Shown one piece after another: positions 1-10,574 of a DNA stretch of 64,000 nt. The position numbers were made by a program, and so were the translations under genes. The notes beneath the pieces are model-generated. The model was not told the DNA's origin. It worked only from the letters and a program-made list of their open reading frames with translations, and ran no database searches. Source of the DNA: Cercophora sp. LCS_1 (taxonomy: Eukaryota; Ascomycota; Sordariomycetes; Sordariales; Lasiosphaeriaceae); NCBI GenBank assembly GCA_036250225.1, contig JAPZLL010000028.1, positions 372,001 through 436,000 of the forward strand, written 5' to 3'. Position 1 is the stretch's first letter, and every line of letters starts with the position of its first letter.

Positions 1-420
1 CCATTACTACCTAGTCGGCAACAATGCATGCGATGGAATGATATCCGGATACGGAGGAGGTGTTGACTGAATCTTGGCCTCGTTCTGAATGCATGCGCTT
101 AGTCGACGTCGAAATCGACCAGCTCACGACTTGCCAGCCAAGAAGCGGGACAACCCAAATGACGGATCGGCGCCATGACATTACTCTCCAGCTCACCCGG
201 TCCCGAACTGGAACCGGTGACGACACCGGCAAAACTCACGGACAAACTCACCTCAAGAATGCCGAAGCCAAGGCGCACGCCGAGCATCAATCTCAGGATA
301 AAGAGACATCATTCTTGGGAACCAAGTAAAATCACCAAAAAATGACTGTCTCCCCTCTTATCAACTTCCCTTTTCCATCGTCACACTGCCAGAGGATCAG
401 CAACCCCCCAAACAGTCACA
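1..420. other. Left-edge non-coding stretch
   Basis: I see no convincing gene here. Short overlapping frames on both strands lack family features. The last 100 bases are pyrimidine-rich and A-rich and end in CAACCCCCCAAACAGTCACA before the ATG at 421, which looks like the 5' untranslated region of the kelch gene. Confidence 0.4.
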
Positions 421-1380
421 ATGCGCCTCGCCATCACCCTCTTCGTCTCGCACGCCGCCGCAACCTGGACCTCCCTCGCTCCCATCCCCATCGGTACCCT
501 TCAAGAACACATCGCACTTGTGACCTCCCCGTCCCAACTCGTCACCATTGGCGGCCTCGTCTCAAACGGCAGCACAACCGACCTGACCCTCCTGTACGAT
601 ATCCCGTCCAACACCTGGAAGCGCGGCACCGGCGCCCCGACAGGACTCAACCATCCAAACGCCGTCTCCCACGACGGCAAGATCTACCTCCTCGGCGGTC
701 TGACCGGTGCATCGGGATGGCGCGCATCGCCCAATTCCTGGGTCTATGACCCCGCAACCGACAAGTGGTCCACGCTGGCCTCGATGCCTGCCTCCGAAGC
801 ACGCGGAAGCGCAGCATCAGCGGTGCATAACGGGACCGTCTACCTGGCCGGTGGTATCCCAAGCAGCGGCGGACGGACAATGGATCTGGTCACTGCATAC
901 GACATTCCAACAAACACGTGGGTGTCTCTCCCGGATAATATCAAAAAGATGCCTGGCGCACGAGACCACGCTTCGTACGCGACTGTGGGAACCAAGTTCT
1001 ATGTCTTGGGTGGTCGGGCAGACGGTGTGGCCGCAGTCAAAGATACGGTTTTTATCCTGGATTTGAGCGATCTCAGTAAGGGGTGGAGGACTAGTGAAGC
1101 CAAGATGCCCACGGCACGGGGAGGGCTGGTGGCTGCTGCGGTTGGGAACAAGATTTATACATTTGGCGGGGAGGGCAATCCGGCGCCGAGTACGCGGGGT
1201 GTGTTTCCCGAGACCGAGGTTTTCGATACCGTTAGTGAGACGTGGGAAAAGTTAGAGGGGATGAAGATTCCGAGGCATGGGACTTCGGCTGCCGCGGTGG
1301 GTGGCAAGATTTATATCCCTGGTGGTGGGATTATTCAGGGGATGGGTGCGACCGAGGCTTTTGATGTGTTTACGCCGTGA
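421..1380 (+). CDS. Secreted kelch-repeat beta-propeller protein
   Basis: This is a single-exon gene of 319 residues. The first ~14 residues (MRLAITLFVSHAAA) form a short hydrophobic N-terminus that can act as a signal peptide. The rest is built of about six kelch motifs of roughly 50 residues, each with a glycine pair followed by a spaced Tyr/Trp: examples are KIYLLGGLTG, TVYLAGGIPSS, KFYVLGGRAD, KIYTFGGEGN and KIYIPGGGII. Such repeats fold as a six-bladed propeller related to the galactose oxidase central domain. The copper ligands and radical-forming Tyr-Cys of galactose oxidase are not evident, so an enzymatic role is not supported; ligand binding in the secretory path or outside the cell is my inference. 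The ATG at 421 is preferred because it is the first in frame and gives the signal-like N-terminus. Confidence 0.85.
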   Translation: MRLAITLFVSHAAATWTSLAPIPIGTLQEHIALVTSPSQLVTIGGLVSNGSTTDLTLLYDIPSNTWKRGTGAPTGLNHPNAVSHDGKIYLLGGLTGASGWRASPNSWVYDPATDKWSTLASMPASEARGSAASAVHNGTVYLAGGIPSSGGRTMDLVTAYDIPTNTWVSLPDNIKKMPGARDHASYATVGTKFYVLGGRADGVAAVKDTVFILDLSDLSKGWRTSEAKMPTARGGLVAAAVGNKIYTFGGEGNPAPSTRGVFPETEVFDTVSETWEKLEGMKIPRHGTSAAAVGGKIYIPGGGIIQGMGATEAFDVFTP

Positions 1381-2431
1381 GATGTTCGGGCTGGAAATGT
1401 CAAGTTTCAAGTATTCATGGACCCCTGTCATGTGTTGTGTGAAGAGCAACTATCAGTCATTTGAGGTCGGCGTCGACCCAGCATTTGTGACTCTCTTCCC
1501 AGGCGTAACGAGGGCATAATTATTCGATGCGGCCTTTCATCTTGGCAATGACTTGAACACAACCATTCCCAAAGGCCATGAGTTCCTCCTTTTCTCACTT
1601 CTTACGCCAGTTGCAGTCACAATGCTCATTGACTAATCACGAGCCACTCGACCCAAGCAAGCAGAAGTTTTGTCTCACCGAAATCTCTCCTCCTGGCTAC
1701 TGCCTCAGCCTTTGTGACCTCAAGCCTTTCTGGATAGACAACACATGGGCGTTCGGAGTTGGGAACACGCCATAGCCTTTGGGCACAATGGGGTTGATCT
1801 TGGTGACGTGATTGAAGAGTTGTGCCTCGCCGCCAGTCTGCCATCAACCAAGTCTTTACTTAGCTCTGGTATCCTTTTTGTTCAGCCCAAGAGGCATCTT
1901 CGGCAACGTAACCGACAGGTAAAGGCATATTCAAGGGTGGCAATGAGATTGCATGGATGTCCAGGAATATCGAAGATGCGCTGTTAATTTGTTGGGGAGG
2001 CCTTCCTCGACGGGGATGGTGTGGGAGATGGCACCCGCATCAGTCAGCCGTTTCGACTTTTGCAAGGAGGAGATCAACAACCGCTACCTCCCCAGCTGGA
2101 GAGTGCAACACTGCAGCTGCGCATATGTGTGCACTTTCATTGGGACCTGACAGGACGTTTTGCACTCCTGGTGTGGGAGCACAAAGCGCCACACCTCAGT
2201 TGTGCCTGAGGATTGGCCCAGACCACTGTCGCCGGTCAGGCTCCCCGTCAATCCCACGAATCAAATGCTCAGCGAGAAGCCTCAGTAGGTAGTGTCCCCG
2301 GAGACGAGGCATTTTCTTCGGGATTCCATCGGGAACGTCACTCACATCCCAGACTGAGGTATTTAGCTAATAGGGATCGATCCCTCGCGCCTGCCCTACT
2401 CCCCTACTTGGGCTCGCGCGTGTTAATTGAA
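1381..2431. other. Intergenic region between kelch and HET genes
   Basis: About 1 kb with no supported gene. Several short frames overlap on both strands, none longer than about 110 residues and none with a recognisable motif. The open frame running into 2432 from 2213 is probably fortuitous upstream extension; the stretch should hold the kelch 3' end and the HET gene promoter. Confidence 0.45.
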
Positions 2432-4314
2432 ATGGAGGATCTAACGCCCACAGCGCGGAAACGGCTGCCCGCCAACGCTGGAAACCCGCCACCCCCGACT
2501 CCACCATTGGGTCCTTCAGAGTCACGGTCCAACCACAACGCCCCCCCGCGTTCACGTACCTCTGGCGACTTCGCATACCAGCCTTTGGATCCAAACAATG
2601 ATTCCATTCGACTGATTTCAATCCGTCCAACAAAGTTTTGGTCAACAATTGTGGAGTGCAGCGTGCACAACATAGGGTTCGTTGAACTCCCGCAGTACCG
2701 AGCGTTGTCGTACACATGGGGCGACGGAATCCGGAGGCGAAACATCCATCTCAACGGCTCGGTTTTCCCCGTCAACGGGAACCTGTTCGACGCCCTCTGG
2801 TTCTTTAGCAGACGAGATCAGTTCCGCGGTGGCTTCTTTTGGATTGACGCTCTCTGCATCAACCAACAAGACATCGACGAGAAGAACCGACAGCTTCCGA
2901 TGATGCCGCACATCTACTTCCGTGCAGAAGCTGTCTTGGCCTGGCTGGGGGACATAGAAAGGTACCAAATCTGCGCACGCGAAACACGCTTTCTTTGTGT
3001 TCCGGGCTAGGTGGGAGGCGTCCTGCGGGAAACTTGGAAACCTAGATTGGACACCTGCTGATTGTGCTTCTTGAATATAGCTATCGCCCCTTCGAAAAAA
3101 ACCCGAGGCCGGTTAACTCCCAGAGACGAAGAAAATATAGCTACCAAGAACGATGCGATCTTTTTATACGGTCCAATGACTACTGGGACCGACTATGGAT
3201 CATCCAAGAGATTGGCAAAGCTGCCCAAATACTGGTTTTATACAAGTGGTCTACAGGTTTCATCTACACCTGGGACGAATTTATCTCCTATGTTGAGAAG
3301 AAGCATAAGGGGTTAACGGGAGGCCCCATTGCGCTGGACGTGCAACTAAGAGGCAAGTACAACGGAAAGCACAGCCTCCGCCATCTCTTGCAGGCCCACG
3401 AACGGGCAAAGTGTCAACGTCCTCACGACAAAGTCTATGGGCTTCTGGGTCTAGCCGAGGACTCTCATGGATTCGCCGCCGACTATCGCAAGTCAGTCTT
3501 TGAAGTTTGGAAAGACACAGTGACATTTCTCAAGCCCGACGAGGGTGATGTGGTATCGCTTGCTCGCCTCTGTGCGCGTATCTTGCACCCAATCTACACC
3601 CAGCGAACTGTCCAAGAACTTGCTGCGGGGCTCGCGTTGCCAGCTAGCCAAGAGCCAGCCAGCCCGTTTCTTCCCCTGCCCCTGGAAATCCTGGGTGAAA
3701 TTGGCTTGCGAGGTCCCTCTCTCCAGTGCCTTTTCAACAGCCTAGCAGCAGCGGAAAGCTGGGCGTTGTCCATACGGGAGTCCGACAAGACAGGGACGGT
3801 GATGAGAGAGCACGACGAGCTCGTACACTTGCTTCTCAGGGGCGAGTCAAGCAGCAAGACTGCTGCGGTAACCCGTTTTTCGACAGCCTTTGGCCAATTT
3901 GAGCCTAAGGGAACCAACCAGCCTACAACATTCATTGAGCTTCCGCTGCTACCAAGGAGAGGCCCACCCAGACAAACCGAAGGCCACGATCCGGAGTTCT
4001 TTCAGATGGCCTCATCACATCTGGGGTGGCAGTTAGGTTTGGCGCCGAAAGACGCCTTACCCGGAGATACGATCTGTCGAATCCCCGACACAAGGACGTA
4101 CCTGCTTGTCAGGTGTCAGGAGATGGACGGACGGTGGAGCATCTTGGGTACGGTCAAGCCTTCATTCGATATCATAAGCATTCCTCGTCCAGGTATGGAG
4201 GTTAAGAGCATGACTCTGTTGGTTCGTCTCGAGACCTTGTTCATTCTGACTTCAGATCCTGAAAACATATCTTCAATGATGGGCACACCCGCGTGGAGCG
4301 AGTTTGTAAGGTAA
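2432..4314 (+). CDS. Heterokaryon-incompatibility (HET) domain protein
   Basis: HET-domain proteins act in fungal non-self recognition and, when triggered, cause cell death of fused cells. The three HET blocks are visible: YRALSYTWGDG, then FFWIDALCINQQDIDEKNRQ, then RLWIIQEIGKA. I place one intron, 2962-3080 (GTACCA...AATATAG, 119 nt), which joins GDIE to YRPFEK in frame and gives 587 residues. A second acceptor with almost the same sequence at 3140 also keeps frame (179-nt intron, 567 residues), so the exact junction is unsettled. The start at 2432 is chosen because the open frame upstream to 2213 has no ATG and looks non-coding. The C-terminal ~300 residues show no repeats or NTPase and are typical of stand-alone HET proteins. 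The next gene downstream is a small secreted protein, but no functional link is shown. Confidence 0.85.
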
Positions 4315-4900
4315 TCCCCGTGGGAATTAGCCACACAAGGAGGAGAACACTTTCTTTCAACCCGCAAAGATGTCGGAATACTCTGCGGAGTTTGCCCGAT
4401 GAACCTCTGAATGTGGTAATGGGTTCCACAGTTCTGCTTCGCACCCACCACTTGGCGAATGACGTGCTGCTGTTTGTGAGACGGCAGGCCAAACGTGTGA
4501 CAATTCCTCCGCAACCAGACGGATAAGACAAACAGAGAAGAACCCAAGCCCGCAGAAATAAGAGCGCAGACAACGCCAAGTGACGTAATACATGTCAAAC
4601 AGCGGCATTCAAGTGACACCGACAGCTGGGCAGCGGGTTAAAACACAAACAAACTCTTACTGTACCTTTGCACGTTGCAATCGCCCCGTGGCGTCATACA
4701 GATACACGTTTCAATACCCAATATAGGCAGGCAGGTAGGTACTGTCCAAACATCGAAGACGCACCATCCCAAGGGCCAGAAACAAGACACACCTCCTAAG
4801 CCGTTTCGAAACTATAAGCCTGAAATTGGCAAAACCCCGATCATGTCTCGCAGGCCAACACAGCCGTAAACTCACCGTTGTCTGCGCACAAGAGCACAGG
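4315..4900. other. Intergenic region
   Basis: About 590 bases with only short unsupported frames. The right end is the putative promoter and 5' leader of the small secreted protein at 4901. Confidence 0.4.
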
Positions 4901-5269
4901 ATGCGACTTGTTTCACTTTCCCTCGTCAGCGCCATCTGCAGAACGATCGCAGCATACAAGCTGGTAACGGTTGAAGGCTGCGGAGCCAACGCGGGCGACG
5001 ATTGCAGATATCCTTACGCCCATTGGCACACAAACAATGCAGGCAATGCTCCCAGCATAGATGCCCGGGACGGCTGCCGCTCAAACGCAATTGGAGGCAT
5101 GACGCAGTTCTGTGTGGACTGGAAGAACAAGCGGGGCCACTTTATGTTCTCTGTGGACGTCAACAAGCGGTGCTTTGCTGGAGGAGTACCCAAGTGGTTT
5201 TTCGATGGCCGCTGCCGTCCACTTGAGTGCTGGAGGACGGAATGGCCTGAGGTCGCTCGCTCGTGGTAA
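4901..5269 (+). CDS. Small secreted cysteine-rich protein
   Basis: A single-exon gene of 122 residues that I cannot assign to a named family. The N-terminus MRLVSLSLVSAICRTIAAYK reads as a signal peptide, probably cleaved near residues 17-19. The mature part carries seven cysteines (in GCGAN, DDCRY, DGCRS, QFCVD, KRCFA, GRCRP and LECWR) and many Trp, Phe and Tyr residues, the usual profile of a disulfide-stabilised apoplastic or effector-like protein. An odd number of cysteines leaves one unpaired or implies a dimer. The upstream frame extends to 4826, but the ATG at 4901 gives the clear signal peptide. Toxicity, enzyme activity or host role cannot be told from sequence. Confidence 0.7.
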   Translation: MRLVSLSLVSAICRTIAAYKLVTVEGCGANAGDDCRYPYAHWHTNNAGNAPSIDARDGCRSNAIGGMTQFCVDWKNKRGHFMFSVDVNKRCFAGGVPKWFFDGRCRPLECWRTEWPEVARSW

Positions 5270-5571
5270 CCCGGCCGTTATCGCGTGGCACTGGCATGGT
5301 TTTGCGCTTCCGTCATTTCCTCCAGGCCATCATCATCATCGATGCAATGGATAAATCCCGTGCTGGAAATAAAGAACATTGCCTGGATTCTGGCAGTCAG
5401 CTAATGCCAGACTGATTGGTCCAAGAACTGGCTTTGCTCTGGCATGGGACTTATGGATGGAGGTATCTAGTTTGTTTCATTGCACGACTTCGTTTGGGAC
5501 TTCCCTTGGTGGATTTGATGTCTTATTATACTAGAATGTTTATTTTCTAGAATGCGGGCCTCGGCTATCTG
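5270..5571. other. Convergent 3' region
   Basis: About 300 bases between the convergent 3' ends of the secreted protein and the C2H2 gene. It is AT-rich near 5500-5560 and contains nothing else I can support. Confidence 0.4.
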
Positions 5572-7605
5572 TCATCTTGAGTCTGGATACTGAGAGCTGC
5601 TATTTGAAACGCCTGTGTCGTAAACGAGTTCCCACGAGTGTGTCCCAATCAAGTCTCGGATGTTTCCTTCCGCTTCGGGGAGCACCAAAGGAGAGCCCAA
5701 AGACCCATGAATGTTGTTGGTCAGCGTTTCACCGAACGAGTGTGGGCCTGGATCACTGAGAGTGATGAGGTCGAGGTACCCATTTTCGTTGAATCCAACT
5801 GGGTCAGGGTCGTATGAAGCAAAGAGTTCATCGTGAAAGTTGAAATCGACGAGTTGTTCCGAAGACGATTGTATCTGCGATAAGACCGAAGGCTGTTCCG
5901 ATAGCAGGCTGTTCTCGAGGACGGTTTCTTCCTCTCCGGGGGAGCCGGGAGTTACTTCTTGTCTGTCCCCTGACGCTCTGAAATGCTGGGAGATTTCGAC
6001 TTGAGACTCTCGAACAATTTGCTCAATCATTCCTCTCAGATGGGTTTCAAGCGGGCCTGAGAATGCTGATGCTTCTTGCTCCAAGCGCCGTCGGACCACA
6101 CGTGGAAGCTCTTGTTCGAGATATCGATCGTACCTATCCAGGGGCCCCCAATCGTCGTTGCTGTAGTCTAGTTATTGAGTCAGCGCTAAGAGAACAAGAA
6201 GAATCAGATTAACGCACAAGGCGATGGAATTTCGTGGTCTGCAACATGTGGGAATAAGATCTTGAAGACTCTTTTCCATTTCTCCTCTTCGGGGCACGAC
6301 AACTTCGGCTTCCGCCTGAGCGCTTGTTCCTGTTCCCGAGTAATGTGACCTGCTGGCTCCTGGAATTCTTGGAGATCGCATGGCTGAGGCTGCCTCGTGT
6401 GCTCAGAAAGACCAACAGCTTCAGAAAAATCTCTGCCACAACGCGTACATTGGAACCGCGAACCATGGTTGCGATAAATATGCTCCCTGTCAGCGTTAAT
6501 CTGCATTCTTACCAGGCGGGTTCACAAAAAACGAGATACCACTCACTTAACCCGATGCGTAGTAGGCCAGCCCGGACCAGCGCAGGCTCTTTGTCCAACA
6601 CAACTCCTGGGATCCTGCTTATAATATGGGCAGGCGAGCTTTCGATTGATGCTAGCACCAGGCATCGGTTTCGAAGAACCTCTTCCGTCATCCAGCTCCT
6701 TCGCAGAGCGCTTTCTGGAAGAGGCCCCGGAGCTACCGCCCGGACTAATTGAAGTCTGGGTCGATTCGCTTCTCCCACTCGTTTGCTGCCCCGGCGATGA
6801 GCTGCTTGACGATGTTGGGCCAGTTGGGCGACTCTTCACGCTGAACCTTTGCGAAAGGAGGGGCATCACCTCCAGCATTATGCTGTCCACGGCTTCTCGC
6901 TGATGGCTGCCGAGAAGTGGGCTGATAAAAGAAGAGCTGGAGTCGGTTTCGGACAACGCTTCCTCAGTTTCAGAAGAAGAGCCTTGAATGCTGCCACTAT
7001 CTTCGTCATTTCCGGTGTTTGGGACGCCTCTGGTGTCAGTATTGTCCAATAATTTCGCCTTGATATCGCCACTGCCGGGCACATCATTGCTCGACAGTTC
7101 CTCAAGGGGAGTGTTGCCATCCCTAGGCTGTTGAGCCGCCGCTCCATCCCCCTCAGGTCGACGTTTATGACTTTCTGTGGTGATCGACGCGATACTTGTC
7201 CCAGCTGACGCCCCATAACCCCGCCGGGGGGATGGGAAGGGGTAATAGCCTAATGACCGAGGCTCTGATGAGCGGCGGTTCCAGTAGGCTCTAGAATTGG
7301 GTTCCTTGTGATGATTGATCGCGACTACATCACGGCCGCTTGTACTCCTCCGTGCATCGACACCTGCAAAGTATCCGGATTCACCATCTCTGTAACGACT
7401 GGAATTAGATTCACTGTTACGGTTGATCATGAATGTATCGCGGCCGCTTGTACTCCTCCGTGAGTTGACTTCTGCGTAGTATCCGGGTTCAGGATCTCGA
7501 TAACGTCCCGAAGAGCGTCCGCTGTTATCTACCGGAAATATGTGTCAGTTGTGGAATTAGGTAAGTTCGTCGACCTAGGCACCTACCGGAGCGTGCTGGG
7601 TCCAT
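5572..7605 (-). CDS. Fungal C2H2-type zinc-finger protein
   Basis: Four exons: 7605-7587, 7528-6547, 6486-6218 and 6167-5572, with introns of 58, 60 and 50 nt that all have GT...AG ends. The protein has 621 residues. It belongs to a large fungal family whose core reads ACPYYKQDP...CAGPGW...HRV, then EHIYRNH and FQCTRCGRDF, then LSEHTRQPQPC, EEEKWKRVF and ILFP. The first part contributes Cys-rich and His elements and the second a C2H2-like finger. These proteins are generally presumed nuclear regulators, though few have known targets. The N-terminal third is Ser/Arg-rich and holds a duplicated unit ending RRSTSGRD. The C-terminal ~200 residues are acidic and may be an activation region. The first exon encodes only seven residues, MDPARSD across the junction. 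Function beyond the family is unknown. Confidence 0.85.
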
Positions 7606-8303
7606 GATGATGATGGTGAGAGCACCTGCGATTTGCGAAACAAGTGAAGGGGCTCGACGGAGAGAAACCGAAACATCAATCTCCAGTCTGCCATTGCCGA
7701 GTATAGGGTTTAGCGCTCCTGAATCTTTGAATCTCAATTCGGAGTGTGAAGTGAACACCACGTCCGGAGAATGGGAGGGTTGTGTCACTTGCTTTAACGG
7801 GCGGTCTTTCTACCGCGCGATGTGGTGTTGCGCGGATGCGCAATGCCAAGGAGGTCCACGTGATTTGATAATTGGCCCCTGGAGTCGGCTGCTTGCATGT
7901 GTCGTGGCCCGTCCTGGCCCCTCAGCAAGCAGTGACCGAAAAGACGTCTGTGGCAAAGAATTACCACACACATGACAAAAAGGGCTTCTTGCTCGCTCCC
8001 GAAATGTCAGAGACAAAAGAGAGAAGCCAATGAGGCGCCGCGTTTGACAGACAAAGTGCATCCCTCCCCAAGGTACACCGAAGATGCCCTACCCAGGGAG
8101 CTTACATTTTTACATGTGATTAAAACCCTGTGAAAATTGTCTTCTCATACAAACGTCTAGATGTTAATCCTCCCGTCATCACTTTCAACCTCGTGCTTTT
8201 GCCATGTCCAAACAAACCCTTGGTATGCCCACATAACGCCATGTCTCCAACCCGTTCAGCTCATCATACATCATATAGTACAATCCCAACCGACACCCAA
8301 CTC
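7606..8303. other. Intergenic region upstream of the C2H2 gene
   Basis: About 700 bases between the 3' end of the transporter gene and the start of the C2H2 gene, both on the minus strand. Several short frames overlap but none has homology-like motifs. It should contain the C2H2 promoter. Confidence 0.4.
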
Positions 8304-9372
8304 CTACACTGCCATCCTCGGCCCCCTCGCACTCCCCGCCTTGAACCACGAGCTCAAATCCCCGAGCGGCAGTCGCATCGGGAAATCCACCGTCTCGAGC
8401 AGGACCGACAACAAATTCCACCACCCAGCAAGCGACGCCACAAAAGCACAAACACCGCCAGCCTAAATCACCGTCAGTTCTTCACCCTCATCTTCGCTCT
8501 AGAAATAGCACTCACCTTGACAAAAGTCCCCGCCGACTCAGCATTCCGATCAAACCCGGCCGCCAGGATAAAATACGCCCCAGACAACGTCCCAAACACA
8601 CCAACTAACGAGAAGAAAATCACGACCAACACGGCGTTCGTCCTGAGCGAACAGATGAAAAAGATCAAACTGAGAACACACATCCAGACGAGAATCCACC
8701 CGAAACTGGCATTGAACGCTTGCGTCCGCAGTCCCGTCGCAGGATCCATCCCGATGGGTGCGTACGCTGCAAACGCGGCAAAGCTGGGCGTCATGGTCCC
8801 GCCAAAGGAAAAGAAGAAGGCGCCGTAGGCGGCGAAGACGACGCTGGGGAAGGTGTTGCCTAGGAACCATTCGAGGAGGGAGGCGAGGATGAGGAGGAGA
8901 CCGCCGAAGAAGTAGTATGTTGCTCTGTGGTCCGATTTATTAGTCTCGTGATGATTTGGAGGGGGGAGAGACAGGAAGGACGTACACGCCTGCTGCACCG
9001 TTGCCGCCTGCGCCGAGGAGGCCCATGAGGTTACATGATAGAGGTGTGAGGGCGACGACGATGCCCACGAGAGCTCTGTGGCTGCGTTAGTACCCGGTGA
9101 TGGAGATGATGGGAGGTGGCAGCTGACATTGGTGTTGGGTTGCCAAAGGTTTTTGTCGATGGGAGGGTCTTCATGTCGTCGTCGAGGGACCAGCGGTTTG
9201 TTCGGGAAGAGAGGGAGGCGCTTTGTTGTTGGGAGAGGAAGAGCTTCTCGAAGAGTTCAGACGACATGTTGACTGTTTGGGCAGCGCGGAGCTGGGCCAT
9301 TGGGTCGTCGATGGAGGGATTCCGCATGGGGCGAATCGGTGGTCGGAGGGTGTAGCCGCCGTTTGAAGGCAT
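8304..9372 (-). CDS. GPR1/FUN34/YaaH family transporter (acetate/ammonium type)
   Basis: Four exons: 9372-9128, 9075-8986, 8924-8516 and 8462-8304 (introns of 52, 61 and 53 nt), giving 300 residues. The family signature is visible: FGNPTP followed by LVGIVVALTPLSCNLMG, then YYFFGGLLLILASLLEW, and a C-terminal AFVASLAGWWNLL segment. Members are six-helix plasma-membrane proteins that carry acetate or other short monocarboxylates (yeast Ady2/Ato) or affect ammonium export. The N-terminal ~90 residues are cytosolic, with basic and Ser-rich stretches suited to phosphorylation. The stop at 8304 depends on the last intron; reading on without splicing gives a stop soon after residue 245. Substrate cannot be decided from sequence. 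Confidence 0.9.
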
Positions 9373-10574
9373 GATGTGTTGTTATGTTGTGGTGAAGATG
9401 GGTGTTTTATCGTCTGTTTTCCGCAGTTTCTTGTATCGCAGAGATTTCGATCGTGTGTTCGTCAATGTTGTGGATCGTCGTGTTGAAGACCAGGTGCCCG
9501 GAGAGAATCCACAGCGGAAAGGATAGCAGGGCAGTTAAGAGTATAAAGATCCGCGCAAGGCCATGGCAGACACCCCTCGGTTACGCGATCATGGGACGAC
9601 ATGGGAGTTTGCGTCGATCGTTGTATCAGATTTGGTCGCGGGCGAGCTCCTCAGACGGATGCGGGGGTGGGCAAGGGGCTTCCACTGTCTTGGGCCGAGT
9701 CACTCAACAGGGGCCACCCGTGGATTTGCGGGCGACCCATCGATCGCCCGTCTCCATGCTACCCTCAATCTTGATGGGTCCAAGCCGGAGGCAATGTCGT
9801 TCGTGAAATCAACAATCTGCAAAACCTATTTGCATCGCATTTGACCTACGCTGTTGATTTTGCACGCTCTGCACAAGTGCACCCATCGCGGATTCTTCCC
9901 CATGACTGTTTGCTCAGGGGCCAAGACCGCAGGGAGCCGCCTTCAGATTGAGTCTCAAGCGCACACCCCTTTCAAGACGTTTCAGCTTTGGGGTCCGCGA
10001 CACCCCTTGCCTAGTCACGATTTTGCGCTCCAACTCGCGACCAGGGCAGAAAAGCGTGCACTCCTGAGAATGTGATGTGTTTGCACATGAACTCATACCA
10101 GACCAGACAGGGGAAGTCGGGCGCTTCGTCAAGCTTCTAAGTTTGTTGCAATAATGGGCACGAGACTGAGGTCTTGGCCATGAAGCCCTCCTAGTTGGGC
10201 GTTTCGCCATTTGGAGATGCTGATCGTGCAGTGTGCCATATTTACCAGCAAGCGGGCAATGGGCCGCCGTCGATCGTGGGATTAGCCGCCATCTTTGCTA
10301 GCCAATGTGAGTGCGGATGTTCATACCGAGGGTGTTGGAACACCACAGATTTGGAGGCGATCATGGTGCCAAAATGGAAACATTAGTGAAAGAAGCGGTC
10401 TGAGACCGGAGATAAGATCACCATGATGGTCGGGATCTTGGCGCACATCCAGGACGTGAGGGCACGGAGTCTTGAACATGTCATTGTCAGAGGCCATGTC
10501 CGCCACAATTTGGAGGCCGTCACAAAACTACCTCTACCCAAAATCATCGCTATCCCAGTGCGGCCTACAAACAC
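9373..10574. other. Intergenic region
   Basis: About 1.2 kb between the transporter start and the 3' end of the SMP-C2 gene. Only short frames of up to 134 codons are present, on both strands, without recognisable motifs. It should include the transporter promoter; I see no RNA gene or repeat. Confidence 0.4.
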
